From Thiodiazotropha sp040793985 (GTDB lineage Bacteria > Pseudomonadota > Gammaproteobacteria > Chromatiales > Chromatiaceae): a stretch of 64,000 bases of DNA. This document shows positions 34,931 through 44,413 of this stretch, in pieces. A program made the position numbers and the translations under genes. Below the pieces are notes generated by a model. That model worked only from the letters and a program-made list of their open reading frames with translations. It was not told the DNA's origin and searched no databases. Numbering within the stretch: position 1 is the stretch's first letter; each line of letters opens with the position of its first letter. The stretch lies in contig JBFNJI010000009.1 of NCBI GenBank assembly GCA_040793985.1, positions 1-64,000 on the forward strand, in the 5' to 3' direction.

Positions 34931-37762
34931 ATGATCATTCGACCGCAAGACAAAGGGCAGGACCGCGAAACCGTGATCTCCGCGGATACCCTGCTGGCCG
35001 TGGTTCAGGAGTTGCTCGATGAGACAGCCGACACCAAGCATAAGCTGAATCTGGAGTCTCGCCTGGAGCACGACCTGGGACTCAACAGCCTGGCACGCGC
35101 CGAGCTGATCTCCCGCATCAACAAGAGGTTCTCAATCATCCTGCCTGACGAGGCACTGCTCGCTGAAACACCCCATGGGTTGCTCACACTGATGACGCGG
35201 GCAGCCGGTATGGCGGAGGTTAAGGCGCCTAAGGAACACAGGGAGCAGCAAGCAGCGGTTTCGACACTCCCCTCCGCGGCCTCGACCCTGATGGAGGTAC
35301 TGGCATGGCACCTGGAGCACCAGCCGGAGAGGGTTCACATCCTGCATTACGGCAACCGTGAAGATCCCGATGAGATAAGCTACCGGGATCTCTGGCAGGG
35401 CGCAATCAGAGTGGCATCAGCACTGTGGGAACGTTCGGTGCGACCGGGCGACCGGGTGGCCCTGATGCTGCCCACAGGCGAGAGCTATTTCTTCAGTTTT
35501 TTCGGGGTGCTGTTGGCGGGCGCGGTCCCGGTGCCCATCTATCCACCTACCCGTCCCTCGCAACTGGAGGAGCATCTCCGTCGCCATGGGCATATTCTGC
35601 GGAACGCCGGGGTCTGCGCATTGATCAGCTTCCAGGAGGCACATCGGGTGGCCCGCCTGTTTAAAACCCAGGTACCCTCACTGCACCATATCGTCGACTG
35701 GTCTGTACTCGACAAGGCAACGGCTCCTCCTCCCGCAGCACCCCGGAAGGGCGAGGATATCGCCTTTTTGCAATACTCCTCCGGCAGTACCGGTGATCCC
35801 AAGGGGGTGATTCTCACCCATGCCAATCTACTGGCCAACATCCGGATCATGGGAGAAGCGGTCGCGGTCACGCCCGAGGATGTCTTTATCAGCTGGCTCC
35901 CCCTCTATCACGACATGGGACTGATCGGTGCCTGGCTCGGCAGTCTCTATTTCGGCATGCCGCTGGTGATCATGTCGCCGCTGCGATTCCTCGCGCGTCC
36001 CTCGCGCTGGCTCTGGACCATCCATCACCACAGGGGAACCCTCTCCGCCTCACCCAACTTCGGCTACGAACTCTGCCTCAGCAAAATACCGGAGGAGGAG
36101 ATTGCGGGGCTCGATCTCAGTTCCTGGCGTTTCGCCTTCAACGGGGCCGAGCCGGTCAGCGCCGCCACCCTGGAGGGATTCAATCGCCGCTTCTCGCCAT
36201 ATGGCCTCAATGCCGGCACCCTGGCCCCGGTCTATGGTCTGGCGGAGATCGCCGTTGGCCTGGCCTTCCCCCCGCCGCAGCGAGGCCCGCTCATCGACCG
36301 CATAGACAGAGAGCGTTTCATGTTAAACGGTGAAGCTGTCCCAGCCGCGGAGGGTGATTCCGATCACCTCGCCATCGTCGCCTGCGGCCGGCCTCTGCCC
36401 GGTTACCGGGTTCAGGTTGTGGATGGGAGCGGCAAACCACTGCCCGACCGTAAAGAGGGACGGTTGGAGTTTCAGGGACCCTCCGCCACCAGCGGTTACT
36501 TCAATAGCCCCGAAACCAGCGCCGGCCTGTTCCGCGACGGTTGGCTGGACAGTGGCGATCGCGCCTATCTCGCCGACGGTGACATCTATATCACCGGGCG
36601 CATCAAGGAGATGATCATCCGTGGCGGACGCAATATCTACCCCTATGAACTTGAACTGCTGGTGGGCGAGATCGAGGGTATCCGCAAGGGCTGCGTGGCG
36701 GTATTTCCCACTACCGACTCTGCCGCCGGCAGCGAGAGGATGGTGATCGTGGCGGAGAGCCGGGAGCAGGACCCGCAACGCCGGGAGGCACTGCGGCAGG
36801 CAATCCGTGAACGCAGCATCGACCTGCTCGGGATGCCACCGGACGACCTGCTACTGGTACCCCCGCACTCCATACTCAAGACATCCAGCGGTAAATTGCG
36901 CCGGGGCGCCGTGCGTGCGCTCTACGAGCAGGGCCGCCTGGGACGAGGCCAACGCCCGCTGCCGCTACAGATAGTAAGCCTTTTGCTCTCGGGATTGGCA
37001 CGGCGGCTGCGCCATATCAGCCGCGAGGCATCCCGCTACCTCTTCGCAGGCTATGCCTGGACTCTATTCTACGCCCTGGTACCCCTGGTATGGCTCGGCG
37101 TGATGCTGCTGCCCCGCCTCTCCTGGCGCTGGGGCCTGATCCGCAGGGCGATCCGTCTGCTTCGCGGCCTCACCGGGATACCACTGCATGTTGAGGGCGC
37201 AGGCGACCTGCCCTCGCCCGATCGTCCGCTCATCCTGGTCGCCAACCACGCCAGCTATCTCGATACCCTGGCACTGATCGACGGCATACCCCGCGACTTC
37301 GTCTATGTGGCGAAGCGCGAACTGGCGGAGAGATTCTACTCCCGGCTGTTTCTGCAACGCCTCGATACCCTCTTCGTGGAGCGTTTCGATACCCGGCGCA
37401 GCGCCACGGCCACCGAGGAGTTCGACCGCCATCTAGCGGCCGGCCGCTCCCTAGCCATCTATCCGGAAGGCACCTTCCGCGCCGAGCCGGGTCTGCTCCC
37501 TTTCCAGATGGGGGCCTTTGTAACCGCGGCACACAGCGGCGTTTCGATCCTGCCGGTCACCATCCGAGGCACCCGCGCCATCCTGCAATCCGATTCCAGT
37601 TTTCCGCACCACGGCGCGGTGCGGCTCATCATCACAGCGCCCCTGGAACCGAAGGCGAGTGACTGGGCGGAGGCCGTTCGGCTTCAAGTCGCCGCCAGGG
37701 AGGTGATCGCAAGCCATTGCAATGAACAGGATGTAAAACCCCCTGGCACATCCGATGCGTAG
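34931..37762 (+). CDS. ACP / acyl-AMP ligase / PlsC-type acyltransferase fusion
   Basis: This 943-residue protein has three domains. An N-terminal acyl-carrier-like domain (about 15-85) has a possible phosphopantetheine serine S53 in GLNSLAR. An AMP-forming acyl ligase of the FAAL type (about 115-670) has YSSGSTGDPKG near 281 and a GRIKEMIIRGGRNIYPYE C-terminal hinge. After hydrophobic helices near 695-735, a glycerolipid acyltransferase domain has NHASYLD near 772 and PEGTFR near 846. The layout suggests that a fatty acid is activated as acyl-AMP, loaded on the carrier and passed to a lysolipid or other alcohol. The start ATG has a poor ribosome site. The 3' end overlaps the CapA-like gene by 8 bases. 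Confidence 0.85.
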   Translation: MIIRPQDKGQDRETVISADTLLAVVQELLDETADTKHKLNLESRLEHDLGLNSLARAELISRINKRFSIILPDEALLAETPHGLLTLMTRAAGMAEVKAPKEHREQQAAVSTLPSAASTLMEVLAWHLEHQPERVHILHYGNREDPDEISYRDLWQGAIRVASALWERSVRPGDRVALMLPTGESYFFSFFGVLLAGAVPVPIYPPTRPSQLEEHLRRHGHILRNAGVCALISFQEAHRVARLFKTQVPSLHHIVDWSVLDKATAPPPAAPRKGEDIAFLQYSSGSTGDPKGVILTHANLLANIRIMGEAVAVTPEDVFISWLPLYHDMGLIGAWLGSLYFGMPLVIMSPLRFLARPSRWLWTIHHHRGTLSASPNFGYELCLSKIPEEEIAGLDLSSWRFAFNGAEPVSAATLEGFNRRFSPYGLNAGTLAPVYGLAEIAVGLAFPPPQRGPLIDRIDRERFMLNGEAVPAAEGDSDHLAIVACGRPLPGYRVQVVDGSGKPLPDRKEGRLEFQGPSATSGYFNSPETSAGLFRDGWLDSGDRAYLADGDIYITGRIKEMIIRGGRNIYPYELELLVGEIEGIRKGCVAVFPTTDSAAGSERMVIVAESREQDPQRREALRQAIRERSIDLLGMPPDDLLLVPPHSILKTSSGKLRRGAVRALYEQGRLGRGQRPLPLQIVSLLLSGLARRLRHISREASRYLFAGYAWTLFYALVPLVWLGVMLLPRLSWRWGLIRRAIRLLRGLTGIPLHVEGAGDLPSPDRPLILVANHASYLDTLALIDGIPRDFVYVAKRELAERFYSRLFLQRLDTLFVERFDTRRSATATEEFDRHLAAGRSLAIYPEGTFRAEPGLLPFQMGAFVTAAHSGVSILPVTIRGTRAILQSDSSFPHHGAVRLIITAPLEPKASDWAEAVRLQVAAREVIASHCNEQDVKPPGTSDA

Positions 37763-38987
37763 ACGAACATTTCTCCAAATGCTGGGGCTGGGTACGGTCG
37801 GTTTCGGCATGGGCAGGAAGGCCCGTGGCAAGGACCAAGCCGCAGACGGCACGATCACCCTGTTTCTCTGCGGCGACGTCATGACCGGACGCGGCATCGA
37901 TCAGATTCTGCCCTACCCCAGCAGACCGCGGATCTACGAGTCCTACCTCAAGAGCGCCAAAGACTATGTGGAAATTGCCGAGATCAAGAGCGGGGACATT
38001 CCCAGGCAGGCACCCTTTGACTATATATGGGGCGATGCCTTGGCCGAATGCGACCATATCGCTCCTGACTTGCGGATCGTCAATCTCGAAACCGCCATCA
38101 CCACCAGTGAACGCTATTGGCCCCGCAAGGGGATCAATTATCGCATGCATCCCAGGAACACCCCCTGTCTCAGCGCCGCCAAACTGGACGCCTGCGTGCT
38201 CTCCAACAACCATGTGATGGACTGGGGTTACGAAGGGTTGTCTGAAACCCTGTCGAGCCTCGATAGCCACAACATCGGTTACGCGGGTGCGGGCACCGAC
38301 AGCATGCAGGCCGAAGCCCCCCTGATTCTCGATCTACCGGGTAAGGGCCGGGTGCTGCTCTATGCCTTTGCCCACCACTCCAGCGGCGTTCCCCTGGTGT
38401 GGCGGGCGGATAGAAACCGTCCAGGCGTGGCGCTCTTGAAGTCACTCACCGGCACCGAGTCCAAACGTATCGCCGTCGATATCGCCGCCAGGAAGCAGGC
38501 AGGCGATCTGGTAGTCGTCTCCATTCACTGGGGCGGTAACTGGGGATATGAGATTCCGCCGGAACAACGCCGCTTCGCCCACTGGCTGGTCGATGAGGCC
38601 GGCGTGGACAGCGTACACGGCCACTCGTCCCATCACCCGAAGGGCATTGAACTCTATCATGGCGTTCCCATCCTCTACGGCTGCGGCGACTTTCTCAACG
38701 ACTACGAGGGGATCGGTAGATATGACGCATTTCGCGACGATCTGACCCTGGCTTATTTCCTTACCTACGAGCCCAGTAGCGGCAGCCTGACCAGATTCGT
38801 GATGACACCGATGCAGATCAGAAAGTTCAGCTTGCACTATGCCTCGAATCAGGATCGATCCTGGCTTTGGCAGACCATGAAACGGGAGTGTTCACTACTT
38901 GAAACCGGTGTGACCCGGTTGCGCGACGGCAGATTTGAACTTGAACTCAGCCAGCCCTCACAAGCCACTCCTGCGCAAACAGGATGA
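37755..38987 (+). CDS. CapA-family metallophosphatase-fold protein
   Basis: This 410-residue protein of the PGA_cap/CapA family has a calcineurin-like fold. Visible motifs are LCGDVMTGRGID, NLETAIT, SNNHVMDWG, SIHWGGNWG and the H-rich GHSSHHPKG, consistent with metal-binding positions. An N-terminal twin-arginine-like leader (RRRTFLQMLGLGTVGFG) suggests export. The family is named after poly-gamma-glutamate synthesis in Bacillus, but most members act on unknown cell-surface polymers; no capB/capC neighbours are present. Coupling by overlap to an acyl-ligase/acyltransferase points to a joint role in modifying a surface lipid or polymer, which is inference. Confidence 0.82.
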   Translation: MRRRTFLQMLGLGTVGFGMGRKARGKDQAADGTITLFLCGDVMTGRGIDQILPYPSRPRIYESYLKSAKDYVEIAEIKSGDIPRQAPFDYIWGDALAECDHIAPDLRIVNLETAITTSERYWPRKGINYRMHPRNTPCLSAAKLDACVLSNNHVMDWGYEGLSETLSSLDSHNIGYAGAGTDSMQAEAPLILDLPGKGRVLLYAFAHHSSGVPLVWRADRNRPGVALLKSLTGTESKRIAVDIAARKQAGDLVVVSIHWGGNWGYEIPPEQRRFAHWLVDEAGVDSVHGHSSHHPKGIELYHGVPILYGCGDFLNDYEGIGRYDAFRDDLTLAYFLTYEPSSGSLTRFVMTPMQIRKFSLHYASNQDRSWLWQTMKRECSLLETGVTRLRDGRFELELSQPSQATPAQTG

Positions 38988-39002
38988 CTGCGGCACAGAG
39001 CC

Positions 39003-39340
39003 CTACTCAGCCCTGCTTCCCGCATGATCGATGTGCTCGAGACCCTCAAACAGATCCGGGAGCGTCTTGAGAATATGCACCAGCGCAAACAGCGGAATGC
39101 CGTGATGCATACCCATTTGGAACTGCTCAATGGCCTGTAGTTGGTAGCAGGCCGCTGAAGCACTGGTGTACAAAAGCGGGACACCGACCAGCAGAATCAG
39201 GTAGTTGTTGGTGGCTATCTATCTAAGCAGTCTCACCTCGTTGAACCCCCTAGCCTCCATGGCGATTAGCCAATGTAAAGCAGCTGTATACCCCTGTCTG
39301 ACCGACAGAAATAACGAATCAATATCACTGTTGCCCCGTT
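39003..39340 (-). pseudogene. Decayed small membrane-protein gene with in-frame amber stop
   Basis: On the minus strand an open frame runs from about 39340 to a stop at 39003, broken only by one TAG at 39219-39221. A possible ATG lies at 39258. The part before the stop contains GYTAALHWLIAMEARGFNEV, and the part after contains NYLILLVGVPLLYTSASAACY, a likely membrane helix. Amino-acid use on both sides of the stop looks natural, so a nonsense mutation in a former gene is plausible. No family was recognised. The rest of the 38988-39673 gap holds nothing supportable. Confidence 0.35.
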
Positions 39341-39673
39341 AACTTTCGCTTCCTACAGAACCAGTCATAACTCCCCCTCTCTCCGCATATTTGCCATGCT
39401 GATGCTTTTTATGTTTATTTCAGTCTACCATCCTGTCCTGCATACTGTTTTTGATGTCTCAATGCTAACTCGACAAGAGAAATCAAGTAAGATTGATCCG
39501 TTTACACCAGAATGGCCGAAGTCAGCGGGGCAGTATTGAATCGATACACAAACCGGCGGTTATACCCACTCACACCGGATTAGGCTTATGACGACATACT
39601 GTGCTATGCCTTGGATAATGAGTGCAGCTAAGGGACAAACAGACCTGTTCAAGCAGATTAATGGGATCCAGAT

Positions 39674-40153
39674 ATGATTTTTTCGGGGCCGGAATCAACA
39701 CCTGTTTACGTATCACGAACAGACCCGCTAGATCTCCTCTCCAGTTATTCCAAGCATGGGTTTGAACTTGACGGCGACAGCTGGCCCTCGGTGGAGCACT
39801 ACTACCAGGGGATGAAATTCCAACCCGGCGAATTGCGCAACGCCATTCGTGAAGCGGATCACCCAGCCAAGACGCAAAAGCTTGCCGGAAAAAACAGAAG
39901 ACATATACGCAACGACTGGAAAAAGGTAAAAGAGACCATCATGACTCGCGGTATCTATCTGAAATGCCGCACCCATGCGGAAGCCGCCAACGCTCTGCTC
40001 GCCACCAAAGAGCAGAAGATCATCGAGAACAGCCAGTTCGACTATTTCTGGGGCTGCGGCCGTGACGGCCGTGGCCACAATATCTTCGGCAAGATACTGA
40101 TGGCGGTGAGGGGCAGACTAAGAGAGGAGATGTCTGGTAGTGACCCGGTTTGA
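39674..40153 (+). CDS. NADAR-family protein (YbiA-like)
   Basis: This 159-residue protein of the NADAR (NAD- and ADP-ribose-associated) family contains FSSYS-type start, WPSVEHYYQGMKF, the K-rich middle helix and the C-terminal WGCGRDGRGHNIFGKILM, all family hallmarks. Family members act as N-glycosidases on damaged riboflavin intermediates or remove ADP-ribose from DNA guanine. Which activity applies here is not visible. It is monocistronic, in a region of otherwise orphan genes. Confidence 0.9.
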   Translation: MIFSGPESTPVYVSRTDPLDLLSSYSKHGFELDGDSWPSVEHYYQGMKFQPGELRNAIREADHPAKTQKLAGKNRRHIRNDWKKVKETIMTRGIYLKCRTHAEAANALLATKEQKIIENSQFDYFWGCGRDGRGHNIFGKILMAVRGRLREEMSGSDPV

Positions 40154-40161
40154 TATCGCCG

Positions 40162-40449
40162 TTATTTCGGCCATAGCGATATCCCCAGCAACAGGAAGCC
40201 GATAGATAGCAATATGCACAACAGCGTAATGCCGGTATAGAGCGGTTTCATGCCCGCCGCCTGAATGTGCCTGACTCCGGTATAGCCACCTATGGCGGTG
40301 ACGAAAAAGGCAAACTCGCTGGCAACGAGAAGTGTCAGCAGGGGAATGGTGGTCGTTCCGTCGGCCTGCGGTTGAATGCCCTTCAAGACGATCAGCATAA
40401 TTATCAGGCCAAGACTCAAGGCGATATAGGGGAATTTAGTTTTGTTCAT
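40162..40449 (-). CDS. Small three-helix membrane protein
   Basis: This 95-residue protein has three predicted membrane helices (about 8-24, 36-55 and 72-92). ATG at 40449 gives a natural membrane-protein N-terminus (MNKTKFPYIALSLGL). The ribosome site is weak; the longer frame to 40569 has a non-membrane leader and is rejected. It is convergent with the NADAR gene, 8 bases from its stop. I recognise no family. Confidence 0.55.
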   Translation of the reverse strand: MNKTKFPYIALSLGLIIMLIVLKGIQPQADGTTTIPLLTLLVASEFAFFVTAIGGYTGVRHIQAAGMKPLYTGITLLCILLSIGFLLLGISLWPK

Positions 40450-40857
40450 CGGTGCAAATCGGTAGCAGGACTCCGGTTGAGGTCTTTTCGCGTCCGCGAA
40501 GACTGAATTCAGGTGTAGAAACCGTAAATCCTTAACACGGTTGACCGCGCAGGGACAGGTAATTTTCACATGCCGTCGCGCTTGTTGAATGGTCTTTCTG
40601 ATCTACACTCAATCAATATCGATTGCCAGGCGGTTGCTGCGCTCTCAATCTATACCGCAATGGAGTATTCAGCGGATGACACAATGATCTTTCCAACTAA
40701 ACGGATTATGGGGGTCACATCTGCCATGAAACGCTGTTCATCCTACATCACAACCCTACCCGGATACCATCTCAATCGCCCCGCCCCTCGGCAACGGCAC
40801 AGGGCAGTCAGATGCCAGGCAGACGTATCTCCAAATTAACGGAGACGAATCACAACC

Positions 40858-43800
40858 ATGTTTTCCAAACAAGCTCAAACCGGTATGACCGGATATTTGG
40901 CAAGCTACGCGATAGAGAGTGAAATCGACCTGTGTGAGCTTTTTCCGGACAGGTCGACCACAAGTGAATGGAGCGATTGGTCGAAGGGATTCCCGCTCAA
41001 GATGCAGATTCTGATTGGCCAGCTCGGCTACCGGGCTGATTGGACCGGACAAGGCGGAAAAGCGCTATGGTCTCTGCTGCAGGGTGCAGACGGCAAACCA
41101 CACCTCATCGACTGGGCCCGGCATTGCCATCGTACTCTCGATATCCCAACCGGTCTTGATTATGGCGGGGATGTCGCGGTTATCTGCAGCGACGGCAAAC
41201 ACCCGATCATTGGTCCCACGCGCATTGTCACCAGCCAACTCTCGATCCAGGAGGCTGCACTAGCGAAGATGACGATCGAAGCCGTTGCCGCGGGTGCGGG
41301 CGGTTTGCCGGCCATGCCGCATCTGTGGTTTGCCATGACACCCTGGTTAGGTGATTTGTCTGAATCTCTCGGCCTTCCGCTCCGGGTGGATCTCGTAATA
41401 TCGACAATGAAAGCCGGAAAGGCGGCCCTATCGCTCGATTCGATCGATGCCGTCGATATCCCGCCAGACAGTTTCAGTCTGCCGGCCGGACTCAAGCAGA
41501 TCGACGAAACCCGCGAGCGGAGACATGGGCGTGCACAGGTAACTGAAAAGCCGCAAGCTGAAGCGGATGGGGCAAATGAGTCAACCAGAACGAGTCCCGG
41601 TTACAGCCGCTCGTTTTTTACCGGAACGGGGCCGGAAACGGTAAAAGTAGTTTTCAATCAGACTTTGATAGACGCCATCTTCGCGGATATCCGAACGGCA
41701 ACATCCTATATATCGGGCTTCAACGGCAGCCGATTCAACTTTCCCACCGCTGACTGGTTTGGCCAGATTGCGGAGCGGGCACCAGTCCCGACAGATGGCA
41801 CGACACCCAGTGTCCTGCCCGCCCTGATGGTACGGATCTTCCTCGCCCAGATCGTTCCCATGCTGGCGGATTTGGGACTGTCGGATAGCAATAGGGATGT
41901 CGAAGCCGCCGTCGCCGCACTTCCCGATAGTGACCAAAAAAGGAAACTTCAGGCCTTCCTCACCGAGGCGCTAAAACCCTCGCTTCAGCCGGCATTCCAA
42001 CAACTGTTGGAGCGTATCGTGCCCGGATTAGGGCCGGACTCACCCACAGTTTTCGATGATGGTGAGCTGATCGGGATCATCATCGAGGAGCTGGGGGGGG
42101 ACCAGCGATTTGCCAACGAGCCGATCGTCAAGCTGGCAATTGCCTGGTATGGCCTGCTGCTGCCTTTCGTCAATGTAAGACCCAGGTACCGGACCCGTCA
42201 GGATATAGAAGACGCAACCGCGGTATTCCATGCCAATGGCGAGGTGGATATCGACGGACTGGCGGAGCTTGTCGATATCAACCTGGACAATTTCGAGCAC
42301 CATATCAGCTTCGACAACACTCCTCTCTTCACCCCGCCGAGTTATGTCGATACGGCAGGCTTGAGGACAATCGGCCAACTCCATCCCTGGTTGCGTTCTC
42401 TTCAGGACATCCGCTTTGGTTTCACCACGGAATTCAGACTCGCCGGTGCGGGTGTTGCCTGCGGTGTTGACATCACCCCGACCGTGAGCGCGGCAACCGT
42501 TGCCCTTGGTCTCCTCTGTCCTCCCTGTCTCGCCTCACTGTTCATGACAGGCTCGGCCAGCGCATCGGTGGAGGATGCGCGCTTTCCGGTCCTTATCTAC
42601 CTGGAGCAGGACACCCTGCGTCTCTCCCCGCCCCGCTGGCGCATTGTCTTCGCTGAGCCACAGTTCGGGGATGTGGATGCGAGTGTTTTTCTCATCGGTA
42701 TCAATTGGATACTGGCGCTGCTGATCGATGTCATCGGGAACATACTGGGCGACTTCATCCTCGAGGAGATCCTCAAATCATTCGGCTCGGCACTGGGCGA
42801 TCAGGTGGACGGCATACTCGGTACCCTGCCGGTCATGGATGCAGGTGCCTTCGCCAGGCTCGGACGCCAACCCGACCAGCCCTACCCGCCGTCAGAAAAC
42901 TCAGTGGTGGCATACGAGGCACCTCCCAGGGCAACGGGTGGCTACCAGTTCGAAACCTTTCGACAGGCCACGAGCGGAATGGGGAGTGTGCTGGAATTCC
43001 CCGCGGCCGGCGCTACCCTTGATCGTGACCTGGCCCTGGTGCTGGGCTGGGAACGAGCCAACAAGCTGCGCAATGAAGTGACCTGGCCGAGCTACCGCGG
43101 CGTTTTCGAGACCAGACAACCAAACGGCTCCGTAGCGGAGATCGACTGGTGGGCAGAGGCGCCCGACCAGACGAACATGCCACCACGACCTCCTCAGGCG
43201 CAGTCGGGCCCACCGCCCGGCATCTTGCTGATACCTCAAAACGTGGGTCAGAAATGGACAACGTTCGGTACCCTTCTCCACGTTGGCATCGGTTTCGCCG
43301 GCTGGCGCGATCTGACCGACTCGCCGGCTGACCAACCGATCGGCGATGTGGTGGTTCATGTCTGGTGCCGCGGGGAAGCCATCGAGACCGAGATCATCAT
43401 GTATGAGCATTGCCAGGATGTCACCCATCTCGTTGCCGGTCTTGCCGGACAATGGACGGGGCCAGGCGGCCCCTTCGGACCTAACGGTCCGGGGGATCCG
43501 GTCCAGCCGGGCGGCCCCGCCCCACGTCCTCCAACCGGGGGAGCCGTCGGCATGACCCTGTCCGGCGCTTTTCTGAACCGGGGTTTCAGCACCCTGGATC
43601 CGGATAATCGCGCACCCGGTCCCGGCTGGGCGGACAACAGCACCATTGGCTATGGATTCGGCCCTGGCGTCGGCTATGGCCCTGGCGGCGGTTTCGATCC
43701 GAACACTGGACCAGGCCCAGGTCTCCCTGGCCGTCCATGGCCGGACGACCCCGGACCAGAACCCGTCCCAGGCACCATTCTGTGCCGGCCGGTGGTCACC

Positions 43801-44271
43801 ACCAACACAACCGATCGTGAGACCTGGATAGAGGCCAGCCTGGAGTTTCGCCTGCCCATATACGCGGGCCTGAGCGAAACACTCTCGCTCGAGGAGATTG
43901 CCAACTTCCATTTTCTACCGGCAATAGTCACTGCCCTTGGTGAAACCTATCCTCAACCTGAAGAGGTGACATTCAATCTTGCGGCCAACGGCCCGCTGCA
44001 GAGCCTCGACTTACCGGCAAACAGGGACTGGATTCGGGATATGTTACTGAGCCGTGGGACGGACCTGGCATCCCTGGTCGGCATATCGACACTGGACCAC
44101 TTCGGTCATGAATACGGCATATCGTTTCTGCCCGAGCTAATCCCGGAACGCTATCAGCCACCACGGTTGCTGTTGCGCCTGGAGTCTGCGACCACATGGC
44201 CACACAGTGGATTTCTTAAAAACATCGCCTTCAACTGGCGCCTGGATCAACCGCTGCTTGGCCGGATCTGA
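40858..44271 (+). CDS. Large orphan protein with Gly/Pro-rich segment
   Basis: This 1137-residue protein belongs to no family I can name. It has no evident N-terminal signal peptide. A hydrophobic stretch around residues 535-560 contains LLCPPC, and a second one around 618-645 (INWILALLIDVIGNILGDFI) could be a membrane helix or an amphipathic wall. From about 865 to 971 the chain is dominated by Gly and Pro with GPGGPFGPNGPGD-like runs, a flexible linker. Folded, strand-rich regions lie on both sides. A GGAGA ribosome site lies about a dozen bases before ATG. It is flanked by non-coding DNA and the regulator of the oxyanion-reductase system. Codon use looks like that of its neighbours. Confidence 0.7.
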   Translation: MFSKQAQTGMTGYLASYAIESEIDLCELFPDRSTTSEWSDWSKGFPLKMQILIGQLGYRADWTGQGGKALWSLLQGADGKPHLIDWARHCHRTLDIPTGLDYGGDVAVICSDGKHPIIGPTRIVTSQLSIQEAALAKMTIEAVAAGAGGLPAMPHLWFAMTPWLGDLSESLGLPLRVDLVISTMKAGKAALSLDSIDAVDIPPDSFSLPAGLKQIDETRERRHGRAQVTEKPQAEADGANESTRTSPGYSRSFFTGTGPETVKVVFNQTLIDAIFADIRTATSYISGFNGSRFNFPTADWFGQIAERAPVPTDGTTPSVLPALMVRIFLAQIVPMLADLGLSDSNRDVEAAVAALPDSDQKRKLQAFLTEALKPSLQPAFQQLLERIVPGLGPDSPTVFDDGELIGIIIEELGGDQRFANEPIVKLAIAWYGLLLPFVNVRPRYRTRQDIEDATAVFHANGEVDIDGLAELVDINLDNFEHHISFDNTPLFTPPSYVDTAGLRTIGQLHPWLRSLQDIRFGFTTEFRLAGAGVACGVDITPTVSAATVALGLLCPPCLASLFMTGSASASVEDARFPVLIYLEQDTLRLSPPRWRIVFAEPQFGDVDASVFLIGINWILALLIDVIGNILGDFILEEILKSFGSALGDQVDGILGTLPVMDAGAFARLGRQPDQPYPPSENSVVAYEAPPRATGGYQFETFRQATSGMGSVLEFPAAGATLDRDLALVLGWERANKLRNEVTWPSYRGVFETRQPNGSVAEIDWWAEAPDQTNMPPRPPQAQSGPPPGILLIPQNVGQKWTTFGTLLHVGIGFAGWRDLTDSPADQPIGDVVVHVWCRGEAIETEIIMYEHCQDVTHLVAGLAGQWTGPGGPFGPNGPGDPVQPGGPAPRPPTGGAVGMTLSGAFLNRGFSTLDPDNRAPGPGWADNSTIGYGFGPGVGYGPGGGFDPNTGPGPGLPGRPWPDDPGPEPVPGTILCRPVVTTNTTDRETWIEASLEFRLPIYAGLSETLSLEEIANFHFLPAIVTALGETYPQPEEVTFNLAANGPLQSLDLPANRDWIRDMLLSRGTDLASLVGISTLDHFGHEYGISFLPELIPERYQPPRLLLRLESATTWPHSGFLKNIAFNWRLDQPLLGRI

Positions 44272-44413
44272 GACCTTATCGGGCCACGCCGGTTCAGATC
44301 AGGCAGCTGTGATGGCATGTTACCGAACCCTCTACACCGTTCCCCGGGCAATTCGACGAATCGACACGGTTTGGCCTGGATATCCGCGCTTGGTTTTTAT
44401 CCTGCCGATGCAG

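Noticed and set aside
43449..43770. Collagen-like repeat in the orphan protein
   Set aside because: Gly and Pro are frequent, but no regular Gly-x-y triplet run is kept long enough; a flexible linker is the safer reading.
42901..43911. 336-codon minus-strand frame opposite the orphan protein
   Set aside because: It lies over the Gly/Pro-coding, GC-rich segment, where antisense frames stay open by composition.
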